Below, piece by piece: positions 15,507-24,114 of a DNA stretch of 64,000 nt. Where the stretch lies: NCBI RefSeq assembly GCF_026344035.1, contig NZ_JAPKND010000005.1:62001-126000 (forward strand), written 5' to 3'. Both the position numbers and the translations under genes were made by a program. This DNA comes from Alcaligenes endophyticus. GTDB taxonomy: Bacteria > Pseudomonadota > Gammaproteobacteria > Burkholderiales > Burkholderiaceae_B. The notes under the pieces were generated by a model that saw nothing but the letters and a program-made list of their open reading frames with translations, had not been told where the DNA came from and did no database searches. Numbering within the stretch: position 1 is the first letter of the stretch; each line of letters starts with the position of its first letter.

Positions 15507-15589
15507 TCCGCTTACTACCATGCTAAATAGTGGTCTAGGCTAATGAGTGTATTCCGAGTTTCTTAGAAAGATTGTTTTTAGGTTATTAC

Positions 15590-16159
15590 ATGACTATCAT
15601 CGATTCCATTTTGCAGCGACGCTCCATGAAAATGGTTCAGGGGCCAGGCCCCAATGCAGAACAGTTAGATACTTTGTTGCGGGCGGCTATGTGTGCCCCT
15701 GATCATGGGCGTTTGCGGCCTTGGCGTTTTAAGTTGATTTGTGATGCTGATGTGGTAGCGTTGGGTGAATTAGCGATTGCTGCCAATGAGCGTGCAGGGA
15801 CACCCCTTACCGAGCAGAAAGCGGCCTCTACCCGGGCTTGGTTAGCGAAAGTGCCTTTGCTGATTGCCGTGGCGTGCCACTTGGATCATAGCAATGAAAA
15901 AATCCCTGAAGAGGAACGCTTACTGGCTTGCGGCGCAGCCGTCACTAATATTTTGAACGTGGCCCATGCTTTAGGTTTTGGGGCTTTCTGGAGCACAGGG
16001 TTAGGCACCTATACCGATGAAGTGCCTGAGGCCTTGGGTTTTGATGCCTTAGATTATCGTTTTATGGGTTTTGTCTCCATTGGTACACCTATACACAAGC
16101 TGGGTGCGCCAGAACGTCCAGACCCGGCCGAGTTTGTTCAGCAATGGCACGCAAGCTAA
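15590..16159 (+). CDS. nitroreductase family protein (YdjA-like)
   Basis: A small FMN-dependent oxidoreductase of 189 residues. It reads MTIIDSILQRRSMKMVQGPG, with the YdjA-type RRS motif near the start, MCAPDHGRLRPWRFKLI for phosphate/FMN contact, and GAAVTNILNVAHALGFGAFWSTG near the middle. ATG 15590 was chosen because YdjA proteins start just before the RRS motif; the in-frame TTG 15572 adds six residues. The ribosome site is weak (AGG). Reported YdjA relatives reduce nitroaromatics poorly, so the natural role is unknown. Confidence 0.85.
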   Translation: MTIIDSILQRRSMKMVQGPGPNAEQLDTLLRAAMCAPDHGRLRPWRFKLICDADVVALGELAIAANERAGTPLTEQKAASTRAWLAKVPLLIAVACHLDHSNEKIPEEERLLACGAAVTNILNVAHALGFGAFWSTGLGTYTDEVPEALGFDALDYRFMGFVSIGTPIHKLGAPERPDPAEFVQQWHAS

Positions 16160-16185
16160 TACACCGTGCAGCGCTGCTCCATATG

Positions 16186-16212
16186 AAGGACTTGCTTAGC
16201 AGGTCCTTTTTT
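16186..16212 (+). terminator. rho-independent terminator after the nitroreductase gene
   Basis: AAGGAC (16186-16191) pairs with GTCCTT (16203-16208), loop of 11, then a T-run to 16212. It separates this gene from the convergent FUSC gene. Confidence 0.75.
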
Positions 16213-16232
16213 ACGACTATGTTCTGCGGCTC

Positions 16233-18215
16233 TTAAGCGCCTGTGGTTAGGGTTGGGCTGGGATGTATAGCCACTAAACCGCCCGCATGGCGCAGTTCGT
16301 TCAAAGCGGTGTTTATCAGTTGTTCTTGTCTAGACCCAGGCTGATCACTGCTCCAGTTTTCGTTGGGTATTTGCTCTGGGTGCCCGTGCTCGATGAGGTC
16401 GGCTAAAAGCTGTAAAAGCTGCTTGTCATGGGGGCTACAAGGTGTGTGGGGTTGAATGGAGTACGTAGTGATGGCATTGTTAATGCGAGCAGCGCCAGCG
16501 ATGAGAGGAAACCAAGATAGCGCTTCTTGACTAGCCGCAGGAGGGTCGGAGAGTTGTTTTTGCAAACTGCTACGTAGATCGGCCAATTGAGCGTAGGCAG
16601 CGTGGCGAGCACGATGGATTGCACTCTCGTCCTTACCTTCTGGTTCTTCTAATAAAGTGCGAAGGTAGTTGGCCAGTGTGCTGCGTAGTGCTTGAAAAGA
16701 ATCAGAGAAATGTTTGTGCCTAGATTTATTAGGCCAGATGATATAACCAAAAAACAGGGCGATGGCGCTGCCGATGAATGTGTCGATCAACCGTAGTACG
16801 GCATAGTCAATGCTGATGTGCAACGGTATTACATATTCTAGCAATACCAAAACTAACGGCGTGAGAAACAAGCACATGAAAGCATAGTTACGCTGTGCAG
16901 CCCAAGGGAGCAAGGCAGCCAATACGGCCATAAACAGTATGAAGACGGGGCCCGAGGGTACGAAGTAAAGAATGAGTCCACCTATTACTACTCCTGCACT
17001 AGTGCCTATGCAGCGTAAGGCAGTGCGGGCAAAAACTGATCCCATGTCAGGCTTCATTACAAGTATGACGGTCATAGGTATCCAATACCAGTGGTCGTAA
17101 TTGTCTTTCCAACGCAAGTTGTAGGCAATGAACGTACAAAGCGCTAAGGCGCTCGCAGTGAGTAGCACCTCTTTTCCAGGGCTAAGCTCTCCTACAAACG
17201 CCCAAAATCGTTTTCGTGTCGTGGTTCGTGGGTTAAACAGCGTAATGTGTAATTGTGTGAGCAAACGACTGCCTGGCTTTTCCCATAAGGTGGTAATCAG
17301 CGTATTAAGGTAGCCTTCCAGTCCGTCTTGAGTTTGGCTGATCAGCCCTGAGGGCAATGCTTGGGGAGTTCGATAATACGCTTGGGCACACAGTGTTAAG
17401 CGCTGTGATAGGGCGTGTAGGGCGTTCGAGTCCTCAGAGCCAATAATCGCCGCAAACAAGTTATCGCAATGCTGCAGCGTGGCAGCGATATGTTCAGAAC
17501 TAATACTGCGTCCTGGAGACAAGGAACGAGTATGAAACATCAGCGTGTACAGCGAGCTCATCAAATTACTGAACTTTTGCGCCATGAGCTCTGTGTCTTG
17601 GCCTTTTGCTTTGGCATCGGCTAGTGTGGCCAAGCTAAGTAATATTTGATGGGAGTATTCTGCCTCTTGTGAGCGTCGTGAAAGCAGGGCTTCTATCGCC
17701 AACATGAACGCATAAAAAAGGCTACTGGCTAACAATAGGAGCGCTGACTGGTAGTAATGACCTCCAGATGAGGTGCTGACAGAAATGGTCCCTAGCATAA
17801 TCATCTGCATGGTCCCAATCGACAAGGCGGAGGTGTAGCTACTTAAAATCGCAGACAAAAAAGCGAGTAAAGTCATGCAGAGAGTAACGACCTCCCAAGG
17901 GAGGCTGCTTAGGTAACCAAGCATCATTCCTAACATGGCTAGGGGAGTAATAATAAGCATGCGCAGAAAAATGACCTGATACGGATTATCCCGCTCGGAA
18001 CTGATCTGAAGCATGAAACCTAATGATACCCACAGGTAAAGGTCGAGTTGATTCGTTAGCAAGCCAATGATTAACGGTAAGCTAATGCCAAGCGCCGAGC
18101 GCAAGGAGCGCGGCCAGTTCCAAGCGGCCGGTTGCAGATGCGTCAGTTGCTTGAGCCACGTGACAGGGTGCGCAAAGGACGCAGACTGAGTGGGAGTGCT
18201 TGCTATATTTTTCAC
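16233..18215 (-). CDS. FUSC family (fusaric acid resistance / AaeB-like) membrane protein
   Basis: A 660-residue inner-membrane protein with two hydrophobic blocks (about residues 40-180 and 345-500), each followed by a soluble region. This is the standard FUSC layout seen in AaeB, YccS and aromatic-acid exporters. SLRSALGISLPLIIGLL and RTALRCIGTSAGVVIGGLIL are typical of the repeated membrane modules. The first codon is GTG at 18215 with only a weak ribosome site. No AaeA-type adaptor gene is adjacent, so it may act alone or with an unlinked partner. Export of aromatic acids is inferred from family only. Confidence 0.82.
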   Translation of the reverse strand: MKNIASTPTQSASFAHPVTWLKQLTHLQPAAWNWPRSLRSALGISLPLIIGLLTNQLDLYLWVSLGFMLQISSERDNPYQVIFLRMLIITPLAMLGMMLGYLSSLPWEVVTLCMTLLAFLSAILSSYTSALSIGTMQMIMLGTISVSTSSGGHYYQSALLLLASSLFYAFMLAIEALLSRRSQEAEYSHQILLSLATLADAKAKGQDTELMAQKFSNLMSSLYTLMFHTRSLSPGRSISSEHIAATLQHCDNLFAAIIGSEDSNALHALSQRLTLCAQAYYRTPQALPSGLISQTQDGLEGYLNTLITTLWEKPGSRLLTQLHITLFNPRTTTRKRFWAFVGELSPGKEVLLTASALALCTFIAYNLRWKDNYDHWYWIPMTVILVMKPDMGSVFARTALRCIGTSAGVVIGGLILYFVPSGPVFILFMAVLAALLPWAAQRNYAFMCLFLTPLVLVLLEYVIPLHISIDYAVLRLIDTFIGSAIALFFGYIIWPNKSRHKHFSDSFQALRSTLANYLRTLLEEPEGKDESAIHRARHAAYAQLADLRSSLQKQLSDPPAASQEALSWFPLIAGAARINNAITTYSIQPHTPCSPHDKQLLQLLADLIEHGHPEQIPNENWSSDQPGSRQEQLINTALNELRHAGGLVAIHPSPTLTTGA

Positions 18216-18545
18216 TATCAGTAGGTCCGAGTTTGGGTAAAGTAAAGGTAAGACAGACTACCGCGCATGTTTTAGGCTTAGAACGATAACTCTTATTCTT
18301 ATAACCTGTTTATAGCAGTCTGTGACGCCGTTGAATAGGACTGACGCTAGGAGTGATAGAGTGCAGGCATTGGGCAACAAGCAAATGCTCAGGCTGTACC
18401 AGTAGTTTAATAAGAAAAAGGTAACGTTTTGTTGTTGTCATTGCGTAGACATGTACCCGCACCATAGTATTTAAGAGTGCACGCTTAATGGGCTACAACA
18501 TGTCCCAGCACTTTTACTCAAACGTATCCCTATTGAGGTACCACA
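18216..18545. other. 330-base divergent intergenic region
   Basis: It separates the minus-strand FUSC gene from the plus-strand 150-aa gene. No convincing small ORF was found. It is AT-rich around 18290-18320 (ACTCTTATTCTTATAACC), which may hold promoter elements for either gene, but I cannot assign hexamers. GAGG precedes the TTG start at 18546. Confidence 0.45.
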
Positions 18546-18998
18546 TTGACCACGCAAACTGATTCCGTTAAATATGACGCTGTCGACTGGCACTTGGGTG
18601 GGGACTACCCTGGCGACCTAGGCCGGCAAGGCGGACGTACCCATATTGGCCTATATTTGGCCTGGTTGGTAGAAAAAGGCCTGTTAGCCAATACCTTTAC
18701 TGAGCGCTATCCCGAGCAGGTTCGCCAGTGCAAAGATCATCTACTGACAGGCTCGCAATTGCTACAAGACTGTTGCGACGATGTGCTGGTCAGCGAAGAT
18801 ATGACGCCGATCGGCAAGGCCTTCAGCGATTTTTATTATGACGACCTTTATCTGGATGATTACGTGGACACTTTAGACGACGAGATATTCCCGTCTATCT
18901 ACCATGTACCAGACAATTGGGATACGTATGAGACCTTGCACCCGGTTCTAGAGCAACGCTACGAGCATTGGCGCGGCGAGCAAGGGCTGGACGGCTAG
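18546..18998 (+). CDS. uncharacterised acidic protein (DUF7832-like)
   Basis: A 150-residue cytoplasmic, very acidic protein. The N-terminus KYDAVDWHLGGDYPGDLGRQ followed by GGRTHIGLYLAWLVEKGLL fits the conserved pattern of a bacterial family I know as DUF7832 (YDDAxWHxGGDFPxxLPxxxxxTHIGMFLAW). The C-terminal half is rich in Asp and Tyr (DFYYDDLYLDDYVDTLDDEI). The start appears to be TTG 18546 with GAGG seven bases upstream; no ATG exists before the conserved part. Members of this family are often found singly or near polymorphic-toxin immunity-like genes, but nothing here supports a toxin partner. Confidence 0.7.
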   Translation: MTTQTDSVKYDAVDWHLGGDYPGDLGRQGGRTHIGLYLAWLVEKGLLANTFTERYPEQVRQCKDHLLTGSQLLQDCCDDVLVSEDMTPIGKAFSDFYYDDLYLDDYVDTLDDEIFPSIYHVPDNWDTYETLHPVLEQRYEHWRGEQGLDG

Positions 18999-19021
18999 TT
19001 TGTGCTTGCCTTAGGTGTACG

Positions 19022-19095
19022 TGGAGCGGGTGATGGGAATCGAACCCACGACGTATGCTTGGGAAGCACAAGTTTTGCCATTAAACTACACCCGC
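19022..19095 (-). tRNA. tRNA-Gly (CCC)
   Basis: On the minus strand a 74-base cloverleaf with encoded CCA is seen: acceptor GCGGGTG pairs with CACCCGC, D-arm AGTTTAATGGCAAAACT, and anticodon loop TTCCCAA giving CCC. The T-arm GTGGGTTCGATTCCCAT is standard. It matches E. coli glyU in layout. It reads GGG codons. Confidence 0.93.
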
Positions 19096-19234
19096 TGTAG
19101 CAAGACATAAACAGTAACGCAGTCCTATTTACTTGTCCAGAATTTTTTCTTTTTTGATAATAATGCGTGTGTCTTGTGGTGGTGAATGCGCCTAAATAGC
19201 GGGATTTAGTTAGTGGGCTGCTGTGGGCAACTCA

Positions 19235-19627
19235 CTAAGCTTGTGCGCCGTCTAGCCCATTAAGTATGGCGCACTCAGGGTCGGCGTCACCTCTACACTG
19301 CTCGGCTAGTTGTTTCAACTGTGTCGCCATATTCAGTAGCTCTTGGGCGTTGGCCTCCAACTGTTGTATGTGTTTTATAGCAAGCGCCTTGACCTGCGCA
19401 CTACTGCGTTGGGGGTTGCTCCAGAGCAAAGTGAGCTCTTGTATGTCTTGTAGGCTAAATCCCAGTTTTCTCGCCTGCGCGATAAAGCGTAAGGTGTCAA
19501 TGTCTTGTTGGCCGTAATGCCGGTAGCCGTTCGCCTGGCGATGACTGCTGAGCAATCCCATTTCTTCATAGCGGCGTATCATTTTAGCGCTCAATCCACT
19601 GAGCTTGGCGGCTTCGCTGATTAGCAT
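19235..19627 (-). CDS. cueR: Cu(I)-responsive MerR-family regulator CueR
   Basis: A 130-residue dimeric activator that untwists promoters with long spacers when Cu(I) binds. The N-terminal winged helix starts LISEAAKLSGLSAKMIRRYEE (split here: motif covers residues 2-22), followed by the dimerisation helix. The metal loop near the end is C111-RGDADPE-C119, the C-x7-C signature of CueR that selects monovalent coinage metals. It faces the copper chaperone gene copZ across an 87-base region, which is its probable target promoter. Confidence 0.92.
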   Translation of the reverse strand: MLISEAAKLSGLSAKMIRRYEEMGLLSSHRQANGYRHYGQQDIDTLRFIAQARKLGFSLQDIQELTLLWSNPQRSSAQVKALAIKHIQQLEANAQELLNMATQLKQLAEQCRGDADPECAILNGLDGAQA

Positions 19628-19633
19628 CGTGTT

Positions 19634-19665
19634 TTGCCTCGGGGGTGGTTGATAAACGTTATTAT
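19634..19665 (+). promoter_or_regulatory. candidate CueR-controlled promoter of copZ
   Basis: TTGCCT (19634-19639) and TATTAT (19660-19665) are separated by 20 bases. A spacer of 19-20 bases is the hallmark of MerR-family promoters, and it lies between divergent cueR and copZ. The expected dyad in the spacer is not clear, so this is tentative. Confidence 0.4.
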
Positions 19666-19714
19666 AGGGGTGAGTGTTTTATTCTTTTAGATGATTTTTT
19701 GTGAGGTGAGAGTG

Positions 19715-19915
19715 ATGTCATTCGAAATTCAAGTTAAGGATATGACCTGTGGTCATTGTGTGCAAACCATTACGCATGCCGTGCAAAGTATCTACCCTTC
19801 TGCGCAAGTGCAGGCAGATGTCGCCACACATCGGGTACAAATTCATGGTGAAGTGGATCAGGCAGCGGTCTTACAGGCGATTGGCGATGCTGGTTTTACA
19901 CCCGAAAGCCTGTAG
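19715..19915 (+). CDS. copZ: heavy-metal-associated (HMA) domain copper chaperone
   Basis: A 66-residue ferredoxin-like metal chaperone, one HMA domain long. The Cu(I)-binding motif is MTCGHC (Cys12 and Cys15) in MSFEIQVKDMTCGHCVQ. The C-terminal part ends in LQAIGDAGFTPESL, with the usual AGF turn. I chose ATG 19715 because the HMA fold begins there and GAGG lies nearby; the longer frame from 19691 adds eight unlikely residues. It is divergent from cueR and probably copper-induced. No CopA ATPase is present in the window. Confidence 0.9.
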   Translation: MSFEIQVKDMTCGHCVQTITHAVQSIYPSAQVQADVATHRVQIHGEVDQAAVLQAIGDAGFTPESL

Positions 19916-19968
19916 GCCGACTTGAATGGGTTAAGTCATTTTTATCGATCAAACATTAAGGAGTCGGC

Positions 19969-21360
19969 ATGCAACAAATAAGTTGTGATGTAGCTATTAT
20001 CGGTGCTGGGACAGCGGGGATGACTGCCTACGCAAGCGCTAAAAGGGCAGGTCAGCGCGTGGTGTTGGTAGAAGGTGGCCCGTACGGTACCATGTGCGCT
20101 CGGGTAGGGTGCATGCCCTCTAAGTTGTTGATAGCGGCGGCAGAAGCCGCTCATGCAGTAAGTGAGGCTGGCGTGTTTGGGGTGAACGTGCCCAGCTGGT
20201 CAATAGATGGTCAGGCAGTGATGCAACGTTTGCGCCACGAGCGTGATCGTTTCGTGCAAAGTGTGATTGATGATGTGGATGCCTATGATGCAGCCGATAA
20301 AGTGCAAGGTTACGCACGATTTTTAAGCAACCATCGCTTGCAGGTAGGCGAGCACACCCAAATACAGGCCCAACATATTATTGTGGCTACTGGTTCGTTG
20401 CCAGTAAGACCAAAGCCTTTGCTGGCTTTGGGCGAGCGTTTAATTAGCAATGATGATGTGTTTGATTGGCAAGACTTACCTCAACGCGTGTTGGTGGTGG
20501 GTGCGGGCGCCATCGGGCTGGAGCTTGGGCAGGCATTGTGTCGCTTGGGGGTTCAGGTAAGCATGGTGTCGCGCAGCACGAGCTTAGCGGGTCTTCAGCA
20601 TCCTGATTTATTGGCCTTGGGCCACCGTACCTTCGCCACTGAGCTGGATATTCGCTACGGTGCGGATGTCCTAGGGGCAGAGCTTCGTGACGGGCAAGCG
20701 TGGGTGAGCTTACGCTATCAAGACCAAGAGCTAAGCGAGTCTTACGACTTTGTGTTGGCTGCTGCGGGGCGTGCGCCGCAATTGGAAGGTTTGCAATGGG
20801 AGCAAACCACGGCTCAGCTCGATGAGCGTGGCCGTCCAGTGGTTGATCCAAAAACCTTGCAGGTGGTGGGCACGCCTATTTATTTAGCAGGCGATGTAAG
20901 CCCTACGCGAGCCTTACAGCACGAAGCAGCTGACGATGGACGTATGAGTGTGCGACATGCCGTAGAAGGTCAGGCCAATCCTAGCTTGCTTAGTCGCCGC
21001 AGCCCTATCGCTATCGTGTTTAGTGATCCACAAGTGGCCCAGGTAGGTACTGTGTATAAAGATGTACCTCAAGACATTGTATGTGGACGCATGGATTTTA
21101 GCCGTCAAGGTAGAGCACGGGTTATGGCAAAAAATAAGGGGCGCGTGCATGTGTATGCGCTCGCAGATGGGCGTTTTGTAGGGGCTGAAATGTTGGGTCC
21201 GCAGGTGGAGCATTTAGCCCACTTGCTAGCTTGGGCGCATCAACAAGGTTTGACGGTAGAGCAAATGCTGGCTATGCCGTTTTATCATCCCGTTTTGGAA
21301 GAGGGGTTGCGGACGGCTTTACGTGATGCGCAGCAGCAACTGCGGCAATTGGCTTCTTAA
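19969..21360 (+). CDS. class I pyridine nucleotide-disulfide oxidoreductase (dihydrolipoyl dehydrogenase/mercuric reductase-like)
   Basis: A 463-residue FAD flavoprotein. It has the dinucleotide motif VAIIGAGTAGMTAYASA near the start, the redox disulfide C43-ARVG-C48 in MCARVGCMPSKLL, a second NAD(P)H motif VLVVGAGAIGLELGQAL (residues about 170-187), and PIYLAGDVSP for FAD. The C-terminal catalytic segment is MPFYHPVLEEGLRTAL, keeping His-Pro with Glu. It differs from the genuine PDH E3 at 32037, which is lipoyl-fused and lies in the aceE operon. Location directly after copZ suggests a thiol or metal-stress role, but its substrate is unknown. It lacks the N-terminal HMA and C-terminal Cys-Cys of MerA. 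Confidence 0.85.
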   Translation: MQQISCDVAIIGAGTAGMTAYASAKRAGQRVVLVEGGPYGTMCARVGCMPSKLLIAAAEAAHAVSEAGVFGVNVPSWSIDGQAVMQRLRHERDRFVQSVIDDVDAYDAADKVQGYARFLSNHRLQVGEHTQIQAQHIIVATGSLPVRPKPLLALGERLISNDDVFDWQDLPQRVLVVGAGAIGLELGQALCRLGVQVSMVSRSTSLAGLQHPDLLALGHRTFATELDIRYGADVLGAELRDGQAWVSLRYQDQELSESYDFVLAAAGRAPQLEGLQWEQTTAQLDERGRPVVDPKTLQVVGTPIYLAGDVSPTRALQHEAADDGRMSVRHAVEGQANPSLLSRRSPIAIVFSDPQVAQVGTVYKDVPQDIVCGRMDFSRQGRARVMAKNKGRVHVYALADGRFVGAEMLGPQVEHLAHLLAWAHQQGLTVEQMLAMPFYHPVLEEGLRTALRDAQQQLRQLAS

Positions 21361-21365
21361 AAGCA

Positions 21366-21402
21366 AACAGCTAGGCCTGTGAATAAGCCTAGCTGTTTTT
21401 TT
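21366..21402 (+). terminator. rho-independent terminator, probably bidirectional
   Basis: AACAGCTAGGC (21366-21376) and GCCTAGCTGTT (21387-21397) form a perfect 11-bp stem, followed by a T-run. It lies between convergent genes ending at 21360 and 21420. Confidence 0.9.
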
Positions 21403-21419
21403 ACGTTTGAAGCATTGAG

Positions 21420-22007
21420 TTAGAGTAGTTTGCGTACCCCATCGGCTAGCACGTCGACAGCTTCGGAATCGGGGGCCAAAAATCGGGCTTTACCGTTACG
21501 GTCAAAAAAATACACGCCACGACTATGGGCAACTTCGTAGCTGTTAGGGTTATCGCCACGGGGTTTTTCTATTTGGTAGGCCACACGATAACGGCGGGCG
21601 AAATCAGCAATTTGTTGTTCCGTTCCTGTTAGGCCTATGGCGTGAGCGTCAAAGGCATTGACATATTGCTCTAAAAGTTCAGGGGTATCGCGGTGTGGGT
21701 CGACGCTGATAAACAAAATGCGTACTTGCGCGCTGTCTTGTTCCCCGAGTTGGTCCATTACCTGCGATAACTGCGCCATGGTGGTGGGGCAGATGTCGGG
21801 GCAACTGGCATAACCAAAAAAAAGCAGTACTACTTTGCCTTTGAAATCGTCCTGAGTCACCACCTTATCTTGCGGACCTTTTAAGGTAAAACGCAGATCA
21901 GGCAAGAAGCCGCGTACTGGATTTAATGATTGCGCGACCGTCGCCGAGCTGAACGCGAAAAAAAGTAGGGCCAGTAGGGGGCGTCTAAGGGTGACAAACC
22001 AGGACAT
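21420..22007 (-). CDS. SCO1/SenC family copper-binding thioredoxin-like protein
   Basis: A 195-residue exported protein. The hydrophobic N-terminus (LLALLFFAFSSATVAQ, to about residue 26) is a signal peptide or anchor. The copper motif CPDICP lies in FGYASCPDICPTTMAQL, and the later His ligand is in EVAHSRGVYFFDR. SCO proteins deliver copper to the CuA site of cytochrome oxidase or act as periplasmic thiol oxidoreductases. It is the last gene of the minus-strand set starting with the kinase; the preceding prlC stop is 15 bases upstream. Its closeness to cueR/copZ is suggestive, but it is on the other strand. Confidence 0.9.
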   Translation of the reverse strand: MSWFVTLRRPLLALLFFAFSSATVAQSLNPVRGFLPDLRFTLKGPQDKVVTQDDFKGKVVLLFFGYASCPDICPTTMAQLSQVMDQLGEQDSAQVRILFISVDPHRDTPELLEQYVNAFDAHAIGLTGTEQQIADFARRYRVAYQIEKPRGDNPNSYEVAHSRGVYFFDRNGKARFLAPDSEAVDVLADGVRKLL

Positions 22008-22022
22008 AGTAATGCTCGCAAA

Positions 22023-24101
22023 TTAGTGAGTGCTAGCCAGTGCCTCCCCCAAGCCACTGTGCTGCAAGAGTGCGTTAATAGACGGATCACGTCCACGGAA
22101 CGCGCGGAAAGAATCGGCCGCCGGACGCTCACCGCCTACAGCCAGGATTTCTTTCCAGAAACGGTGTCCTGTGTTGCTGTCTAGCGTGTCGCGTGCACCA
22201 TCTGGATGCTGATAAGCGTTTTCCTCAAACGCTGCATAGGCATCAGCAGACAGTACTTCGGCCCACTTATAGCTATAGTATCCTGCGCCGTAGCCGCCTG
22301 CAAACAGATGAGAGAACTGGTGTGGAAAGCGATGCCAGTCAGGTGGGATAATGACGGCTACTTCAGCGCGCACTTGCTGTAGGTTTTCCATGACCTGTGT
22401 GATCGTTAAGCCCGTTTCTTGCGCATGAATCAGCATGTCAAAAAGAGAAAACTCGATTTGACGTACCATTTGCATACCGCTTTGAAAGTTGCGCGCTGAC
22501 CATAGTTTTTGATACAGATCACGTGGCAAGCTGGCACCGGTTTCGACGTGACTGCTGAGCATTTGCACGACCGGCCATTCCCAGCAGAAGTTCTCCATAA
22601 ATTGAGAAGGAAGTTCAATCGCATCCCATTCAACAGCTGAAAATGCGGAGGCATCAGGATCGTCCACGCGAGAGAGCAGCGTGTGCAGAGCATGGCCCGA
22701 CTCATGAAATAGCGTGATGACATCGTCGTGGCTAAACAGAGCAGGTTTGCCCCCTTGCGGAGCCGCAAAGTTGCAGATTAGGTAGGCAATGGGCAAGGTT
22801 AGGCCATGATCTGTGCGTCGGCGTGTGCGTTCACTGTCTACCCAAGCCCCGCCTTGCTTGCCTTGGCGGGCGTACAAGTCGGTGTACAGTAAACCTAGCA
22901 CGGTGCCGTCAGAGGCGCAGACTTCATAGGCGCGGGCATCGGCGTGCCATAACTTTTGCTCATGAGGGCGTAGGCGCACGTCAAATAGGCGTTGCACTAC
23001 TTTAAACAAGCCCTCCATTACGGTGGGTTCGGTAAAGTATTGCTTTACTTCGTCTTCTGAATAGGCATAGCGCTGTTCACGTAGACGCTCCGAGGCGTAG
23101 GCGATATCCCAAGGTTGTAAGGTTTCTAGGCCTAGTTCTTGTGCTGCAAATTGGCGTAATTGAACTAAATCTTTTTCAGCATAGGGTTTGGACTTGGCCG
23201 CCAGTTCGCGCAAGAAGGCCTGCACTTGCTCGGGCTCATCGGCCATACGAGTTTGCAAACGCATATGCGCAAAGCTGGGGTATCCCAGCAGGGCAGATTG
23301 CTGCGCGCGTAAATCCAATAAGGTTTCAATTTCGCTTGAATTATCAAATTCCGGCGCGCCTTGCTCTGATGCCACGGTGGCATAAGCGCGATACAGTTGT
23401 GCACGGATTTCTGAGCTTTTCACATACTGCATCACAGGGATGTAGCAGGGCATTTTCAGGGTGAGTTTATAACCCGTTTTACCATCAGCTTTGGCGGCTT
23501 CTGCGGCAGCCTCTAGGCTGTCCGCAGGCAAGCCGTCTAACTGGTTAGCATCTTCTACATAAAGTGACCAAGCATCAATAGCATCTAATACATGCTCGGA
23601 AAAGCGTTGCGAGCTTTGCGCTAGTTGCTCGGATATTTGGGCATAACGCTCACGGTCTTGGCCTTCTAGTTCTACGCCGCTAAGCCTGAAGTCGCGTAAC
23701 GCGGTATCAATAATGCGTTGTCTGGATGGGCTTAGCTCTTGGTAGGCGGGGCTGTTAGCAAACGCTTGGTACCGGGCGAATAGGTCGCGATTGAGCCCCA
23801 CCCAAGTAGAAAATTCACTGACTTGTGGCAAGCAAGCGTTATAGGCCTCACGTAGCTCGGGGGTGTTCACCACCGAGTTCAGATGGCCTGCGACAGACCA
23901 AGCGCGATATAAAACCTCTGTGGCATCCAATAAGGGATCTACAAGGTTAAGCCAATTAGGGCTGTTGTTGGCCGAGCTGATGCCTTCAAGAGCCTGCCTT
24001 GCTTGCGCAAGTAGTTCTGGAATGGCCGCTTGTATGTGTGCAGCTTGCACTTGATCGTAGGCAATAGGCGCGTCAATGGGTACCAATAAAGGATTCGTCA
24101 T
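22023..24101 (-). CDS. prlC: oligopeptidase A (M3 family zinc metallopeptidase)
   Basis: A 692-residue cytoplasmic thimet-type peptidase that degrades short peptides, including cleaved signal peptides. The zinc motif HESGH is in VITLFHESGHALHTLLSR, with a downstream Glu ligand in AVEWDAIELPSQFMENF. The FAGGYGAGYYSYKWAEV block is the substrate-binding signature of M3 enzymes. Length and domain order are as expected (E. coli 680). It starts 13 bases after folD ends, so the two are probably co-transcribed. Confidence 0.95.
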   Translation of the reverse strand: MTNPLLVPIDAPIAYDQVQAAHIQAAIPELLAQARQALEGISSANNSPNWLNLVDPLLDATEVLYRAWSVAGHLNSVVNTPELREAYNACLPQVSEFSTWVGLNRDLFARYQAFANSPAYQELSPSRQRIIDTALRDFRLSGVELEGQDRERYAQISEQLAQSSQRFSEHVLDAIDAWSLYVEDANQLDGLPADSLEAAAEAAKADGKTGYKLTLKMPCYIPVMQYVKSSEIRAQLYRAYATVASEQGAPEFDNSSEIETLLDLRAQQSALLGYPSFAHMRLQTRMADEPEQVQAFLRELAAKSKPYAEKDLVQLRQFAAQELGLETLQPWDIAYASERLREQRYAYSEDEVKQYFTEPTVMEGLFKVVQRLFDVRLRPHEQKLWHADARAYEVCASDGTVLGLLYTDLYARQGKQGGAWVDSERTRRRTDHGLTLPIAYLICNFAAPQGGKPALFSHDDVITLFHESGHALHTLLSRVDDPDASAFSAVEWDAIELPSQFMENFCWEWPVVQMLSSHVETGASLPRDLYQKLWSARNFQSGMQMVRQIEFSLFDMLIHAQETGLTITQVMENLQQVRAEVAVIIPPDWHRFPHQFSHLFAGGYGAGYYSYKWAEVLSADAYAAFEENAYQHPDGARDTLDSNTGHRFWKEILAVGGERPAADSFRAFRGRDPSINALLQHSGLGEALASTH

Positions 24102-24114
24102 AAACTCAATAAAT

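Noticed and set aside
19969-21360. True mercuric reductase MerA
   Set aside because: No N-terminal HMA domain and no C-terminal vicinal Cys pair; only the shared oxidoreductase fold is present.
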